41,665 nt of DNA from DAIUFH01 sp036844705 (lineage in GTDB: Bacteria > Bacillota > Clostridia > Tissierellales > Tissierellaceae). The DNA is taken from positions 1 to 41,665 of the forward strand of contig DAIUFH010000012.1 of NCBI GenBank assembly GCA_036844705.1. Reading direction: 5' to 3'. Shown here piece after piece: positions 15,579 through 24,389 of the stretch. The notes beneath the pieces are model-generated. The model had not been told where the DNA came from. It worked only from the letters and a program-made list of their open reading frames with translations, and searched no databases. The position numbers were made by a program, and so were the translations under genes. Each line of letters starts with the position of its first letter. Within the stretch, counting starts at the first letter, position 1.

Positions 15579-16460
15579 TTATGGAATTATCGTATTTAAT
15601 TTGTATTTGTCCATTTCAAAAACTATATCTTTATCGACATGGACAATTTCACCGTCTATATTGATACTCACATCTTCATTATTAATGATCTTCACCTTCT
15701 TTGCCTTAAAGATTTCTATATAATTCTCATATTTTAGATGGTTACCTTTAATTATAGAAGGAAATAGAAATAGTATTTTAAAGTTATTTATATTTCTAAC
15801 CAAACAAATATGAAAATATCCATCGTTAATTTCTGCCATAGGTAAAACATAAAGTCCTCCACCATAATAATTGCCATTTCCCACGGCAAGTAACACTAAA
15901 TTCCTTTCCAAAACTTCATCATCTATTATTATTTTAGTTTTCTTTTTTTTATAGCTTAATAATGTGCTTAATATTCCAATTATATAAGCAATTCTACTTT
16001 TTACCTTTTTTTTAATATTATTTGTAAAAATTACTACTTCAGTATCAAATCCAAAGCTGGCAATGTTTAAGAAGCTATAATTATTTATTTTCCCAACATC
16101 AATTTTTTTGGTCTTTCCCTTTATGATTGCATCCAATGACTTTATTGGATCTATTTCCATTCCAATAGCTCTAACAAAATCATTGCCAGTTCCGCTCGGA
16201 ATTATTCCTAATACTCCCTTTTTTTTATTTATTAGACCTTTAGCTACCTCATTTATTGTTCCATCTCCACCAACTGCAACTATTATAGGGTACATGTCCA
16301 CCATTTCTTCTGCAAATTTAGTTGCCTCGTTTGGTTGTCCTGTCAATTGTATTTTAAATTCCCTATTGGCCTTTTTCATCCGTTCTTCAATAATAGGTAT
16401 TAAACCTATCGTCTTCCCACCACCAGCAGCAGGATTTATAATAAAAAGTATATTGTCCAT
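15579..16460 (-). CDS. Diacylglycerol/lipid kinase of the DagK/YegS family
   Basis: This is a soluble lipid kinase related to DgkB, which returns diacylglycerol to phosphatidate during turnover of lipids used for teichoic acid and membrane-oligosaccharide synthesis. From the ATG at 16460, preceded by GGGGGAAATCTA, it has 293 residues. The N-terminal catalytic domain carries INPAAGGGKT (about 7-16), the nucleotide-binding motif VAVGGDGTINEVAKGL and IPSGTGNDFVRAIG. The C-terminal beta-sandwich includes YYGGGLYVLPMA. Family members also include sphingosine- and YegS-like kinases, so the exact lipid is not certain. It lies 17 bases after the DUF4446 gene in the same direction. Confidence 0.88.
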   Translation of the reverse strand: MDNILFIINPAAGGGKTIGLIPIIEERMKKANREFKIQLTGQPNEATKFAEEMVDMYPIIVAVGGDGTINEVAKGLINKKKGVLGIIPSGTGNDFVRAIGMEIDPIKSLDAIIKGKTKKIDVGKINNYSFLNIASFGFDTEVVIFTNNIKKKVKSRIAYIIGILSTLLSYKKKKTKIIIDDEVLERNLVLLAVGNGNYYGGGLYVLPMAEINDGYFHICLVRNINNFKILFLFPSIIKGNHLKYENYIEIFKAKKVKIINNEDVSINIDGEIVHVDKDIVFEMDKYKLNTIIP

Positions 16461-16477
16461 TAGATTTCCCCCAACTA

Positions 16478-16993
16478 TCAAGCATTTTGAATTCCTTCAC
16501 CCTTTATTGCTCTATCAATAGCTATTAATTCTTCAGCTGAAAGTGGTATATTACTCTCACCATTCCTAATAGGTTTTGCGTAACTAACAGAAGATTCTCT
16601 TCCAAATATACTTGTTAATATAAATCCATTTTGGTATTGATCTAGTAAAGCTATTGAGAAACTTAATTCGCTACCTATATCATTAAATGCATTGTATCTT
16701 ATAAATCCAATTTTTTGAATGGCAAATGTAAGCTTAGTTTCAATTTGACTTAAGTTCTGATCAATTAAACTTAAGTCTCTTTTAATATCCATTATGTCCC
16801 CATTAGCCTTAATAATCAGACCTTCAATGTCTATTCCATTCATTCCTCTCACTAATGATGAGTATCTTTCCCTTACCTTTTTAATTTTAGTTCCTTGTAT
16901 AATTGTAATAATGAATAAACCTATTAACCATATAGCTAGTCCTATAAATATCTCAGCAGAATAAACTGATATATAATATCTTAACCACTCCAT
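16478..16993 (-). CDS. DUF4446 family membrane protein
   Basis: This 171-residue protein has one membrane segment at about 14-33 (EIFIGLAIWLIGLFIITIIQ), a coiled-coil-prone stretch at about 60-92, and a conserved C-terminal domain with the signature GFIRYNAFNDIGSELSFSIA and LLDQYQNGFILTSI, typical of DUF4446. Function is unknown. Proteins of this family are common in Clostridia, often close to the parAB/origin region, as here. It starts 14 bases after the class-V aminotransferase gene, after AGGAAGGGG, and is probably co-transcribed with it and with the lipid kinase. Confidence 0.85.
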   Translation of the reverse strand: MEWLRYYISVYSAEIFIGLAIWLIGLFIITIIQGTKIKKVRERYSSLVRGMNGIDIEGLIIKANGDIMDIKRDLSLIDQNLSQIETKLTFAIQKIGFIRYNAFNDIGSELSFSIALLDQYQNGFILTSIFGRESSVSYAKPIRNGESNIPLSAEELIAIDRAIKGEGIQNA

Positions 16994-17007
16994 ATAATTG
17001 CCCCTTC

Positions 17008-18150
17008 CTAAACTTCTTTTGTTATATCCTTTAGTGCCTTAATGCAGAAGTCTATCTCCTCATGTGTATTAAATATTCCAAAACTAAAACGTACAGCGCC
17101 CTGATCCAAGGTCCCGATTGTTTTATGTGCCAGTGGAGCACAGTGAAGACCTGATCTGACAGCTATATCATATTCTTCATCTAAAATATATGCTATCTCT
17201 GAAGAGTCTGCATCCTTTATATTAAGTGCTACTACTCCGCCTTGTTCCTTTACATTCAATGGTCCATATAGAATTATTCCATCAATTTTTTGTGCTTCTT
17301 CAATAAAATGCTGTATAAGCTCTTCCTCATACCTCCTAATATCATCAATACCTCTATCAAGGATATATCTTATTCCGGCTCCAAGACCAATAATACCCGG
17401 GGCATTTGCTGTACCACTTTCAAACTTATCTGGATAAATATCAGGTTGATTCAAGGAATAAGATACACTTCCTGTACCTCCTTGCATAAATCCTTCCAAT
17501 TCTAATCCTTCTCTTATTATTAGTCCACCTGTACCCTGTGGCCCCAATAAGCCCTTATGCCCAGGAAATGCAAGTAAATCTATTTTCATATCTTCCACAT
17601 CTATATCATAAACTCCTGCTGATTGAGCTGCATCCACCATATAAACTATTCCATTTTCTCTTGCTACTCTACCTATTTCCTTTATAGGCATTATTGTGCC
17701 TGTCAAATTAGATACATGGGTATTAACGATTAATTTAGTATTTTCTTTAATGCTTTTTTCTATATCGGAGGATTTGATTCTCCCTTTTGAATCTCCTTTA
17801 ACTATTGTTGATTCTATGCCAAAGTTCTCTAAATATTTAATAGGTCTTAATACGCTATTATGTTCCATTGAAGTTGTAATAACATGATCCCCTGGTTTTA
17901 AGAAACCTTTAATACCTATATTTAAGCTTTCCGTAGCATTAAAAGTCAATATAATATTCATAGTGTTTTTAGCATTGAAAAGTTTACTTATCAATTCTCT
18001 TGTTTCATATACTCCCCTACCAGCCTTTAATGCCAGTTTATGTCCTGATCTACCTGGATTTGCACCATATTCCTTCATTGCTGTCATGATGGCATCATAT
18101 ACTACGTTGGGCTTTGGAAATGTAGTAGCTGCATTATCAAAATAAATCAT
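17008..18150 (-). CDS. Cysteine desulfurase-like class-V aminotransferase
   Basis: This is a PLP enzyme of the NifS/SufS fold, closest in signature to the EF2568-type cysteine desulfurase subgroup. It would release sulfur or selenium from cysteine or selenocysteine. From the ATG at 18150, preceded by GGTGAG, it has 380 residues. The start MIYFDNAATTFPKP is typical. The PLP lysine is Lys199 in FPGHKGLLGPQGTG, the active-site cysteine is Cys337 in RSGLHCAPLAHKTIG, and PLP contacts lie in NATESLN, HVSNLTG and VDAAQSAG. No iron-sulfur scaffold or tRNA-thiolation gene lies next to it, so its acceptor is unknown. An earlier ATG at 18171 overlaps the ade stop. Confidence 0.88.
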   Translation of the reverse strand: MIYFDNAATTFPKPNVVYDAIMTAMKEYGANPGRSGHKLALKAGRGVYETRELISKLFNAKNTMNIILTFNATESLNIGIKGFLKPGDHVITTSMEHNSVLRPIKYLENFGIESTIVKGDSKGRIKSSDIEKSIKENTKLIVNTHVSNLTGTIMPIKEIGRVARENGIVYMVDAAQSAGVYDIDVEDMKIDLLAFPGHKGLLGPQGTGGLIIREGLELEGFMQGGTGSVSYSLNQPDIYPDKFESGTANAPGIIGLGAGIRYILDRGIDDIRRYEEELIQHFIEEAQKIDGIILYGPLNVKEQGGVVALNIKDADSSEIAYILDEEYDIAVRSGLHCAPLAHKTIGTLDQGAVRFSFGIFNTHEEIDFCIKALKDITKEV

Positions 18151-18167
18151 AATTTTCTCACCTATCC

Positions 18168-19892
18168 TCATTCATTTATTTCTACATCTATAAATTTATA
18201 TTCATCAACATTAAATAAACCCATATCAGTTAATTTGAGACTAGGTATAACAGGTAACCCCATAAATGATAAGGTCATAAACGGGTCTATCTTTCTATTT
18301 ACACCTAATATATCATGTGATAAATCAATCATTTCCTTTAAAATTTTTGTAGTTTCTTCAATAGGATTAGTAGTTAATATTCCACCTATTTCTAACGAAA
18401 GACTTTTTAAAACACTTCCCCGGGAAATAATACATATTCCTCCACCTATTTTCGTGAGCTCGTCTATTGCTAGTAAAATATCCTCATCGTTATCGCCAAC
18501 AGCAATTATATTATGAGAGTCATGGGCAATTGTAAGACCTATAGCACCACCATTTAAATCTAAATTTTCTATTAGTCCTAATCCAATATTTCCCGTTTGT
18601 TTATGCCTTTCTACTACTACAAGCTTTAATATTCCATCATTTGAATAGGTAAAATATCCATTATTAGTACTTACTGTCCGTTTATTAGCCTCCGTAATGA
18701 GACTGTCATTGATTATACCAATTACATTTGCTTTATTAGTCCTTATAGGAATTTTAAAATCCTCTAATCCAATTTTTTTAACTTTTACACTATTTTGCAT
18801 ATAATCAGGTAAATAAGGGTCACTGTTGAATAATGCCTTATAATCCTTGGCAACTAATTTACCTTTTTTATAAACCTCTAATATATTAAAATCTTCAAGA
18901 TTATCTATAACTACAAGATCTGCATCGTACCCCGGTGCAATAGCCCCCTTACCCTTTAAATTATAACATATAGAAGGGTTTAGTGAAGCTATTATTATTG
19001 CATCTATTGGATCAATTCCTGCTTTGATTGAAAGCTTGATATTATAGTCGATACTTCCTTCTCTCAATAAGTCTTCTGGATGCTTGTCATCTGTGCAGAA
19101 CAATATTCTGCTAAGATTATCCTTATTTACAATATTTATAAGTTTTTGAAGATCCCTTGTAGCTGAACCTTCCCTTATTAAAATGTACATGCCAAGTCTA
19201 AGTCTCTCTAGCATTTCATCTGATGTTGTGCATTCATGTTCAGTTTTTATGCCTGCTGCAACATAGGCATTTAGCTCCTTGTCTTTTATCATAGGACCAT
19301 GACCATCTACGAAGTAATCATTTCCTATAACTAATTTATCTAATACCTTATCATTATAATTTATAACTCCTGGATAGTCCATCATTTCTCCAAGTCCAAT
19401 TATAACTTTTCCATCTATTTTACTAAGCATATCTTCTGCATCTAATATAGCTCCTGAATTTTCAAATGATGTTGCTGGAACACAACTTGGAAATACAAAA
19501 TAACAATCTAATGGAGAATTTTTGCTTTCTTCTATCATATATTTAATGCCATCCAGGCCTTTTACATTGGCTATTTCATGAGGATCTGTTATAACCGAAG
19601 TAATACCCCTTGGTAGTACGGCTCTGGCAAACTGACTAGGAGTAGACATAGAGGATTCTATATGTACATGACTGTCTATAAATCCTGGAGATAGATACTT
19701 GCCTTCTAAGTCAACTTCCTCCAATCCAGAATACTTTCCGATTCCTGCTATTTTCCCATTCTCAATAGCCACATCTGTTTTGATAATTTCCTTGGTAAAG
19801 ACATTTATCAAGTTCGTGTTTTTTAAAACCAATTCTGCTTTTTCCTCGCCTTTAGCCTTCTTTATCAGATCCCTAAGGTCTTTTTTATTCAT
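18168..19892 (-). CDS. ade: Adenine deaminase
   Basis: This amidohydrolase converts adenine to hypoxanthine and ammonia for purine salvage. The 574 residues match the usual length of the Ade/AdeC family (577 in Bacillus). The metal-binding motif HVHIESS lies at about 75-81, followed by DPHEIANVKG, GHGP and TDDKHPEDLL, and the C-terminal family domain (GLTIAHDSHNIIAVGDNDEDI) is complete. AGGAGAG precedes the ATG at 19892. A terminator lies between it and the cyclodeaminase gene upstream, so it may begin a new transcription unit that continues into the aminotransferase gene. Confidence 0.95.
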   Translation of the reverse strand: MNKKDLRDLIKKAKGEEKAELVLKNTNLINVFTKEIIKTDVAIENGKIAGIGKYSGLEEVDLEGKYLSPGFIDSHVHIESSMSTPSQFARAVLPRGITSVITDPHEIANVKGLDGIKYMIEESKNSPLDCYFVFPSCVPATSFENSGAILDAEDMLSKIDGKVIIGLGEMMDYPGVINYNDKVLDKLVIGNDYFVDGHGPMIKDKELNAYVAAGIKTEHECTTSDEMLERLRLGMYILIREGSATRDLQKLINIVNKDNLSRILFCTDDKHPEDLLREGSIDYNIKLSIKAGIDPIDAIIIASLNPSICYNLKGKGAIAPGYDADLVVIDNLEDFNILEVYKKGKLVAKDYKALFNSDPYLPDYMQNSVKVKKIGLEDFKIPIRTNKANVIGIINDSLITEANKRTVSTNNGYFTYSNDGILKLVVVERHKQTGNIGLGLIENLDLNGGAIGLTIAHDSHNIIAVGDNDEDILLAIDELTKIGGGICIISRGSVLKSLSLEIGGILTTNPIEETTKILKEMIDLSHDILGVNRKIDPFMTLSFMGLPVIPSLKLTDMGLFNVDEYKFIDVEINE

Positions 19893-19920
19893 TTAAACAC
19901 TCTCCTGAAATAAATTTGTT

Positions 19921-19947
19921 TAAAAAAAGAGAAGGTATCCTTCTCTT
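19921..19947 (-). terminator. Rho-independent terminator overlapping the cyclodeaminase stop codon
   Basis: On the minus strand AAGAGAAGG (19939-19947), a 3-base loop and CCTTCTCTT (19927-19935) are followed by a T run to 19922. The 5' arm includes two bases of the upstream gene's stop codon. Confidence 0.9.
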
Positions 19948-20584
19948 ATCCTAGTCTATGATATACAGTTTTCAATAATTCTTCCTTTAATTTTTTTCCT
20001 TTATCTAAAAGTAAATCAACTTCTGTTTTTGTTTGATTTTTATAACTTTCATCTTTAATACCCTTCAGGTTAATAATTACATTAAACAATGCACCTTCTA
20101 ATCCAGAATATGCTAGTAAGGTACCTACTCCTACATCTGTAATGGCATTAACATTACCATATTCTGCAAACACATCTTGCAATTCTAACACCTTATAACA
20201 CTCTCTTGCACACCTTATTGGTACCTCCAAAGCCTTTTTATATCCTTTCTGGATAGCCTTAGATCTAATCTGTTTTTCTTCTTCCGTATTTTTGGGAAGT
20301 TTAAATGCCTCCATTACATCATCAAATGCTGTAGAATCCTCATCTACTATTTTTAACAAGTTTTGGACTACATCTTCTATTTGCTTTGCATTTCTTTGCA
20401 TCTTTTCCCTAAATTTCTCTGGTACATCTTCATATACCTTTTTCCCTATTGTAAGATTTCCTACCATATTAGTTAAAGCTCCACCAATACTACCTACCAA
20501 GGCTGCAACACTACCTCCTCCTGGTGTAGGATTGTCACTAGCTACTTCCATTGTATATTCTCTTAGGCTTTTTTCAACTAACAT
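19946..20584 (-). CDS. Cyclodeaminase/cyclohydrolase (FchA-like) family protein
   Basis: The 212-residue protein belongs to the formimidoyltetrahydrofolate cyclodeaminase family. The reference enzyme converts 5-formimino-THF to 5,10-methenyl-THF plus ammonia, in histidine or purine breakdown. Visible marks are TPGGGSVAALVGSIGGALTNMVGNLTIGKK at about 22-51 (the hallmark SDxPTPGGGS-like loop), DEDSTAFDDVM at about 101-111 and a mostly helical C-terminus. The length matches the stand-alone bacterial form. GGAGGG, overlapping the phzF stop, precedes the ATG. With ade nearby a purine-degradation role is possible, but no glycine-formimino enzymes are seen here, so the substrate is unproven. Confidence 0.85.
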   Translation of the reverse strand: MLVEKSLREYTMEVASDNPTPGGGSVAALVGSIGGALTNMVGNLTIGKKVYEDVPEKFREKMQRNAKQIEDVVQNLLKIVDEDSTAFDDVMEAFKLPKNTEEEKQIRSKAIQKGYKKALEVPIRCARECYKVLELQDVFAEYGNVNAITDVGVGTLLAYSGLEGALFNVIINLKGIKDESYKNQTKTEVDLLLDKGKKLKEELLKTVYHRLG

Positions 20585-20599
20585 AAATTTTTCCCTCCA

Positions 20600-21496
20600 T
20601 TAAAATTTCAATATACCTTCCATCACAATATTAGCATTGCCTCCTACTTTAATCCTATAGCTATTAGCATTCTCTTCAATAAAACAATGTATTTCACTTG
20701 CTCTATTCAAAGAGTATCCCTGAATAGAGGTAATTCTATTCGATTCGATTAAATTGTTTTTTCTTAAAAAATATATTAAAGCCCCACTTGCAGTCCCCGT
20801 AGCAGCTTCTTCATTTATTCCAACTAAAGGAGCAAAATTTCTTGCATAAACAATACTAGAATTCTTTTCTGGAAGGTGAAAAACATGAACTCCTGTTACA
20901 TTATATTTTTTGCTTACATTAGCTAACTCGCAAAAGTCTACATCTAAATTATCCAATGTTTCCTTATCTCTTAGAGGTAATAAAATATCTGGTACCCCAT
21001 TACTTATAATTTCTGGCTCCATATAATCATCTAAAAATCCAAGTTGATTCCTTTTAACACCTAAAACTTTTAATAACTCATCTAAATTCTTTACTTCACC
21101 TAAAGACCTTGGTTTATCTTGCTGCATGATTATAGATGCAACCTCTCCATTTTTATAACAAATTTCTATTGGAAGCTTACCTATATTTGTTACCAATGTC
21201 ACTTCTTTTATTCCATTAGGTATCGGTTTAATATATCCCATATTTGCCATGGTATAAAATGTTGCTATTGTAGCATGTCCACACAAGTCTATTTCACATA
21301 CAGGAGTAAAATATCTTACCTTAAATGTATTGTCTGCCAACTGATGAACAAAAGCTGTTTCAGAAACATTCATTTCATTAGCTATTTTCTGCATATCCTT
21401 TTCTTTTATCCACTTGGAATTTGGTACTACTATTGCTGGATTTCCTCCAAATGGACCTGAACTGAACGCGTCTACCTGAAAAATATTAACCTCCAT
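20600..21496 (-). CDS. PhzF family isomerase/epimerase
   Basis: The 298 residues match the length of PhzF-fold proteins, two-domain isomerases related to diaminopimelate epimerase. The start MEVNIFQVDAFSSGPFGGNPAIVV is typical of the family. The catalytic glutamate is in NVSETAFV (about residue 46), DLCGHATIATFY forms the active-site loop, and NEEAATGTASGAL forms the second-domain loop. Most members lack a known substrate; nothing nearby suggests phenazine synthesis, so the name should be read as a fold label. AAAGGAG precedes the ATG. The gene follows parB with only a parS site and about 30 bases between. Confidence 0.88.
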   Translation of the reverse strand: MEVNIFQVDAFSSGPFGGNPAIVVPNSKWIKEKDMQKIANEMNVSETAFVHQLADNTFKVRYFTPVCEIDLCGHATIATFYTMANMGYIKPIPNGIKEVTLVTNIGKLPIEICYKNGEVASIIMQQDKPRSLGEVKNLDELLKVLGVKRNQLGFLDDYMEPEIISNGVPDILLPLRDKETLDNLDVDFCELANVSKKYNVTGVHVFHLPEKNSSIVYARNFAPLVGINEEAATGTASGALIYFLRKNNLIESNRITSIQGYSLNRASEIHCFIEENANSYRIKVGGNANIVMEGILKF

Positions 21497-21524
21497 TATA
21501 GAGCTCCTTTCATTTAGAATTTAA

Positions 21525-21542
21525 ATGTTCCACGTGGAACAT
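21525..21542. promoter_or_regulatory. parS centromere site, parB-proximal
   Basis: ATGTTCCACGTGGAACAT is a perfect 18-bp palindrome containing the parS core (consensus TGTTTCACGTGAAACA, here with the common CC/GG variant). It begins directly after the parB stop codon, sharing one base with it. Confidence 0.95.
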
Positions 21543-22417
21543 TATCTTGTAAGCAAGTCAATTAGCCTTTCTAAATCCTCTTCTCCATAATACTCAATCT
21601 CAATTTTTCCCTTTTTCTTCCCCACAAGTAGATTCACCTTTGTTCCCAATGATCTCATTAGATTTTCTTCTAAATCCTTTAGATATGAATCTACCTTATT
21701 GTTCTTTCTTTTTATTTTCCCTTTATTCACCTTTGACTTCTCTTTTTTTACTTCTGCTTCTGTATCTCTAACATTAAGTCCTAAATTAATTATTCTTTGA
21801 GCTGCTTCAAGCTGTTTATCTTTATCTAAGCCTAACAGTACTTTCCCATGCCCCGCAGTCAATTTACCTTCATAAAGGTAATCAACTACTTTTTTATCCA
21901 AATTTAAAAGTCTGATACTATTTGATATATATGTCCTGCTCTTACCTACAGCTTCACCTAGTTCATCCTGTTTTAATTCATAGTCCTGCATAATTTTTTT
22001 ATAAGCAGTAGCTTCTTCTATAGGATTAAGATTTTCTCTTTGTACATTTTCTATTAATGAAATCTTTGCAGCATTTTGTTCGTCAATACTTCTAATTACA
22101 GCTGGAATTTCCTTTAGATCTAAAAGCTTTGATGCTCTCCATCTTCTCTCACCAGCTACTATTTCATATTTATTGTCAAGTTTTCTAACAATAATAGGTT
22201 GTATAACCCCATGTACATTAATGGATGCAGCAAGTTCCTTCAATGCTTCATCATCGAAATACTTTCTAGGCTGATTCTGTCGCGGAATTATTAAATTTAT
22301 ATCGATTATTTCAATTTTCTCGCTTAGTTTCTCTTCATTTAAAAAGTTATCAACAGCAGCTTTATCTGAAATCAAAGCAGACAGACCTTTACCTAATCCT
22401 CTTTTTTTAGTACTCAA
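21542..22417 (-). CDS. parB: Chromosome partitioning protein ParB (Spo0J)
   Basis: ParB is a CTP-dependent clamp that loads at parS, spreads on DNA, recruits SMC and stimulates ParA. From a TTG start at 22417, preceded by AAAGGA, it has 291 residues. The N-terminus KKRGLGKGLSALI is the usual ParA-stimulating segment. The CTP-binding motifs are GERRWRA and NVQRENLNPIEEA, the helix-turn-helix lies at about 140-190 (KQDELGEAVGKSRTYISNSIRLL), and the C-terminal dimer domain ends IEIEYYGEEDLERLIDLL. An upstream TTG at 22426 abuts the ribosome site and is less likely. It lies 33 bases after parA, and parS follows its stop. Confidence 0.95.
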   Translation of the reverse strand: MSTKKRGLGKGLSALISDKAAVDNFLNEEKLSEKIEIIDINLIIPRQNQPRKYFDDEALKELAASINVHGVIQPIIVRKLDNKYEIVAGERRWRASKLLDLKEIPAVIRSIDEQNAAKISLIENVQRENLNPIEEATAYKKIMQDYELKQDELGEAVGKSRTYISNSIRLLNLDKKVVDYLYEGKLTAGHGKVLLGLDKDKQLEAAQRIINLGLNVRDTEAEVKKEKSKVNKGKIKRKNNKVDSYLKDLEENLMRSLGTKVNLLVGKKKGKIEIEYYGEEDLERLIDLLTR

Positions 22418-22450
22418 TATAATCAATCCTTTCTAACAAGGTACAATATA

Positions 22451-23215
22451 TTAATCCTGTAAATATACAAATTCCTCTGCTAAATCCATATATGCCTCTG
22501 CTCCTTTAGATTTATCATCATAATCCATAATAGACAAACCATAGGATGGTGCCTCTGCCAACCTGACATTCCTAGGAATTATATTTGTATATACCTTCCC
22601 TTTAAAAAAGGACTTAACTTCATCTACAACCTGAATTGAAAGGTTTGTCCTACCATCAAACATACTCAATACAACCCCTTCGATGTCTAAGTTAGGATTA
22701 AACCCCTTTCTAACCAGTTCAATAGTATCAAAAAGCTGACTAACTCCTTCAAGAGCATAATATTCACATTGAATTGGAATTAGTACACTATCTGAAGCAA
22801 CTAATCCAATAACACTTAATATACCTAAGGAAGGTGGACAGTCTATAAATATATATTCATATCTATCCTTTATTTTATCAAGCTCAATCTTTAAAGCATT
22901 TTCCCAATTTCCTTTTTTCGCATATTCAATTTCCAATCCTGCCAACTGGTTATTAGATGGAATAATATCAACATTCTCCGCTGAAGACTTATAAATACCG
23001 CTATCTACTGGTAAATTAAGTGAAAGTATATCATAGAAAAGTGTTTCAACACTATTTTTTTCTATACCCAACCCGCTAGTTGAATTCCCTTGAGGATCAA
23101 TATCTACAAGTAAAATTTTTTTACCTAATTTACCTAAACCTGCTGAAAGATTTATGCTTGTAGTAGTTTTACCTACTCCACCCTTTTGATTAAAAATAGA
23201 AATTATTTTTCCCAT
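22451..23215 (-). CDS. parA: Chromosome partitioning ATPase ParA (Soj)
   Basis: ParA/Soj is a dynamic nucleoid-binding ATPase that works with ParB in origin segregation; in Bacillus it also regulates DnaA. From the ATG at 23215, preceded by GAGGTG, it has 254 residues, the usual length. The deviant Walker A is FNQKGGVGKTTTSINL (about 8-23), with Walker A' LLVDIDPQGNSTSGLG and Walker B FIDCPPSLG. An earlier in-frame ATG at 23248 would add eleven residues not normal for the family. The 226 bases upstream to the palindrome at 23442 are AT-rich with no clear ORF; they probably hold the parAB promoter, which I could not place with confidence. Confidence 0.95.
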   Translation of the reverse strand: MGKIISIFNQKGGVGKTTTSINLSAGLGKLGKKILLVDIDPQGNSTSGLGIEKNSVETLFYDILSLNLPVDSGIYKSSAENVDIIPSNNQLAGLEIEYAKKGNWENALKIELDKIKDRYEYIFIDCPPSLGILSVIGLVASDSVLIPIQCEYYALEGVSQLFDTIELVRKGFNPNLDIEGVVLSMFDGRTNLSIQVVDEVKSFFKGKVYTNIIPRNVRLAEAPSYGLSIMDYDDKSKGAEAYMDLAEEFVYLQD

Positions 23216-23441
23216 ATCACACCTCAAGTTATCTTCCTTAATCCTCAAAATCCTATTACAATATACTTACTATCCTAAATGAGTTGCTACACTATCCAAC
23301 ATCATTATGATTTTTAAAGAGAAATTCATCAATTACTTTTGTTCCAATTTAATAAATAGTTATTTTTTCAGTATCTTATAGAACAATATGCTTTTTCTCT
23401 CGTTATTTATATAATAGCATATATCTACAAAAAAAGGAGAT

Positions 23442-23497
23442 AAAAAAGTTAAAAATAAAAATGTTCCACGTGGAACATTTTTATTTTTAACTTTTTT
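23442..23497. promoter_or_regulatory. 56-bp perfect palindrome with a parS site at its centre
   Basis: The parS core ATGTTCCACGTGGAACAT (23461-23478) is flanked by exactly complementary arms: left AAAAAAGTTAAAAATAAAA and its complement on the right, so all 28 bases of each arm pair. The palindrome begins in the noc stop codon. As RNA it would form a 28-bp hairpin ending in a U run, so it can double as the noc terminator. Confidence 0.93.
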
Positions 23498-24291
23498 TAC
23501 ATAACTTTAGGAACCTTTATTGTAACAAGTACATAATCCCCTTTATCTTCTTCTATATATTCGGCTTTTACTCCATATTCTTTAATTGCCTTATAAGCCT
23601 TTTTTATAGTATTCAGATATATTCTAATACTTATTAAGGATTTTATACTTTGCTTATAATCTTTATCTTCTTTCTTTCGCATATTATCCAAAATATCCTC
23701 TACAAGTGACTCAGTACCATTTACATTCAGTTCATTATTTATTGTCTTCTCTAGTACAATCCTCCTTAGATTATCATCTGGTAGCTTTAACAATGCTCTA
23801 CCGTGTCTTTCAGTTAAAGCCTCTTCAACAAGTGTCTTCTTTATATCTTGAGGCAATCTAAGCAATCTAAGTTTATTTGCAATTGTAGACTGGGACTTTC
23901 CAAGTTTTTCAGCTAATTCCATTTGTGTAAAATTATGATCCTTTATCAAACTATTATATCCTTCAGCTTCTTCTATAAAATTTAAATCTTCTCGTTGAAG
24001 GTTTTCAATTAAGGCAACCATTGCTGAATCTTTATCTCTAAAATCTACAACAATAGCTGGAATATATTTTAACTCAACTAATTCAGAGGCTCTAAGTCTT
24101 CTCTCACCTGCAACTAGTTCATATGAGTCAGCACTTAATCTTCTAACGCTTATTGGTTGTATTACTCCAAAGGATTTAATTGACTGTGACAATTCTTCTA
24201 ATCCCTTTTGATCAAAGCTTTTTCTAGGCTGATAAGGATTCGGTTTAATAGAATTAATTGGAATATTTATAATTTCTCTATGCAAGTTCAT
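23497..24291 (-). CDS. noc: Nucleoid occlusion protein Noc (ParB paralogue)
   Basis: Noc is a ParB-type CTP-dependent protein that binds Noc sites on the chromosome and blocks division over the nucleoid. The 264-residue protein has the ParB N-terminal domain (IKPNPYQPRKSF, GERRLRAS, ENLQREDLNFIEEA), a helix-turn-helix (FTQMELAEKLGKSQSTIANKLRLLRLP) and Noc-type ALTERHGRALLKL. The position between rsmG and parA is the classical one for noc. Unlike the Bacillus protein it starts directly with the ParB domain (MNLHREIINIPINSI) and shows no N-terminal amphipathic membrane-binding helix. GAGGGG lies 4 bases before the ATG. Confidence 0.92.
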   Translation of the reverse strand: MNLHREIINIPINSIKPNPYQPRKSFDQKGLEELSQSIKSFGVIQPISVRRLSADSYELVAGERRLRASELVELKYIPAIVVDFRDKDSAMVALIENLQREDLNFIEEAEGYNSLIKDHNFTQMELAEKLGKSQSTIANKLRLLRLPQDIKKTLVEEALTERHGRALLKLPDDNLRRIVLEKTINNELNVNGTESLVEDILDNMRKKEDKDYKQSIKSLISIRIYLNTIKKAYKAIKEYGVKAEYIEEDKGDYVLVTIKVPKVM

Positions 24292-24312
24292 AATACCCCT
24301 CTTTTCTTTAGC

Positions 24313-24321
24313 ATTATACCA
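24313..24321 (-). promoter_or_regulatory. Extended -10 promoter element for noc
   Basis: On the minus strand TG-G-TATAAT lies 22 bases before the noc ATG. No good -35 is seen at the usual distance, so the extended -10 would have to compensate. Confidence 0.5.
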
Positions 24322-24389
24322 ATTATTCTATTTTGAAATTAATATTTCCTTCATTATTTCCCAACTATTTTCATACATTTTCACACAAA

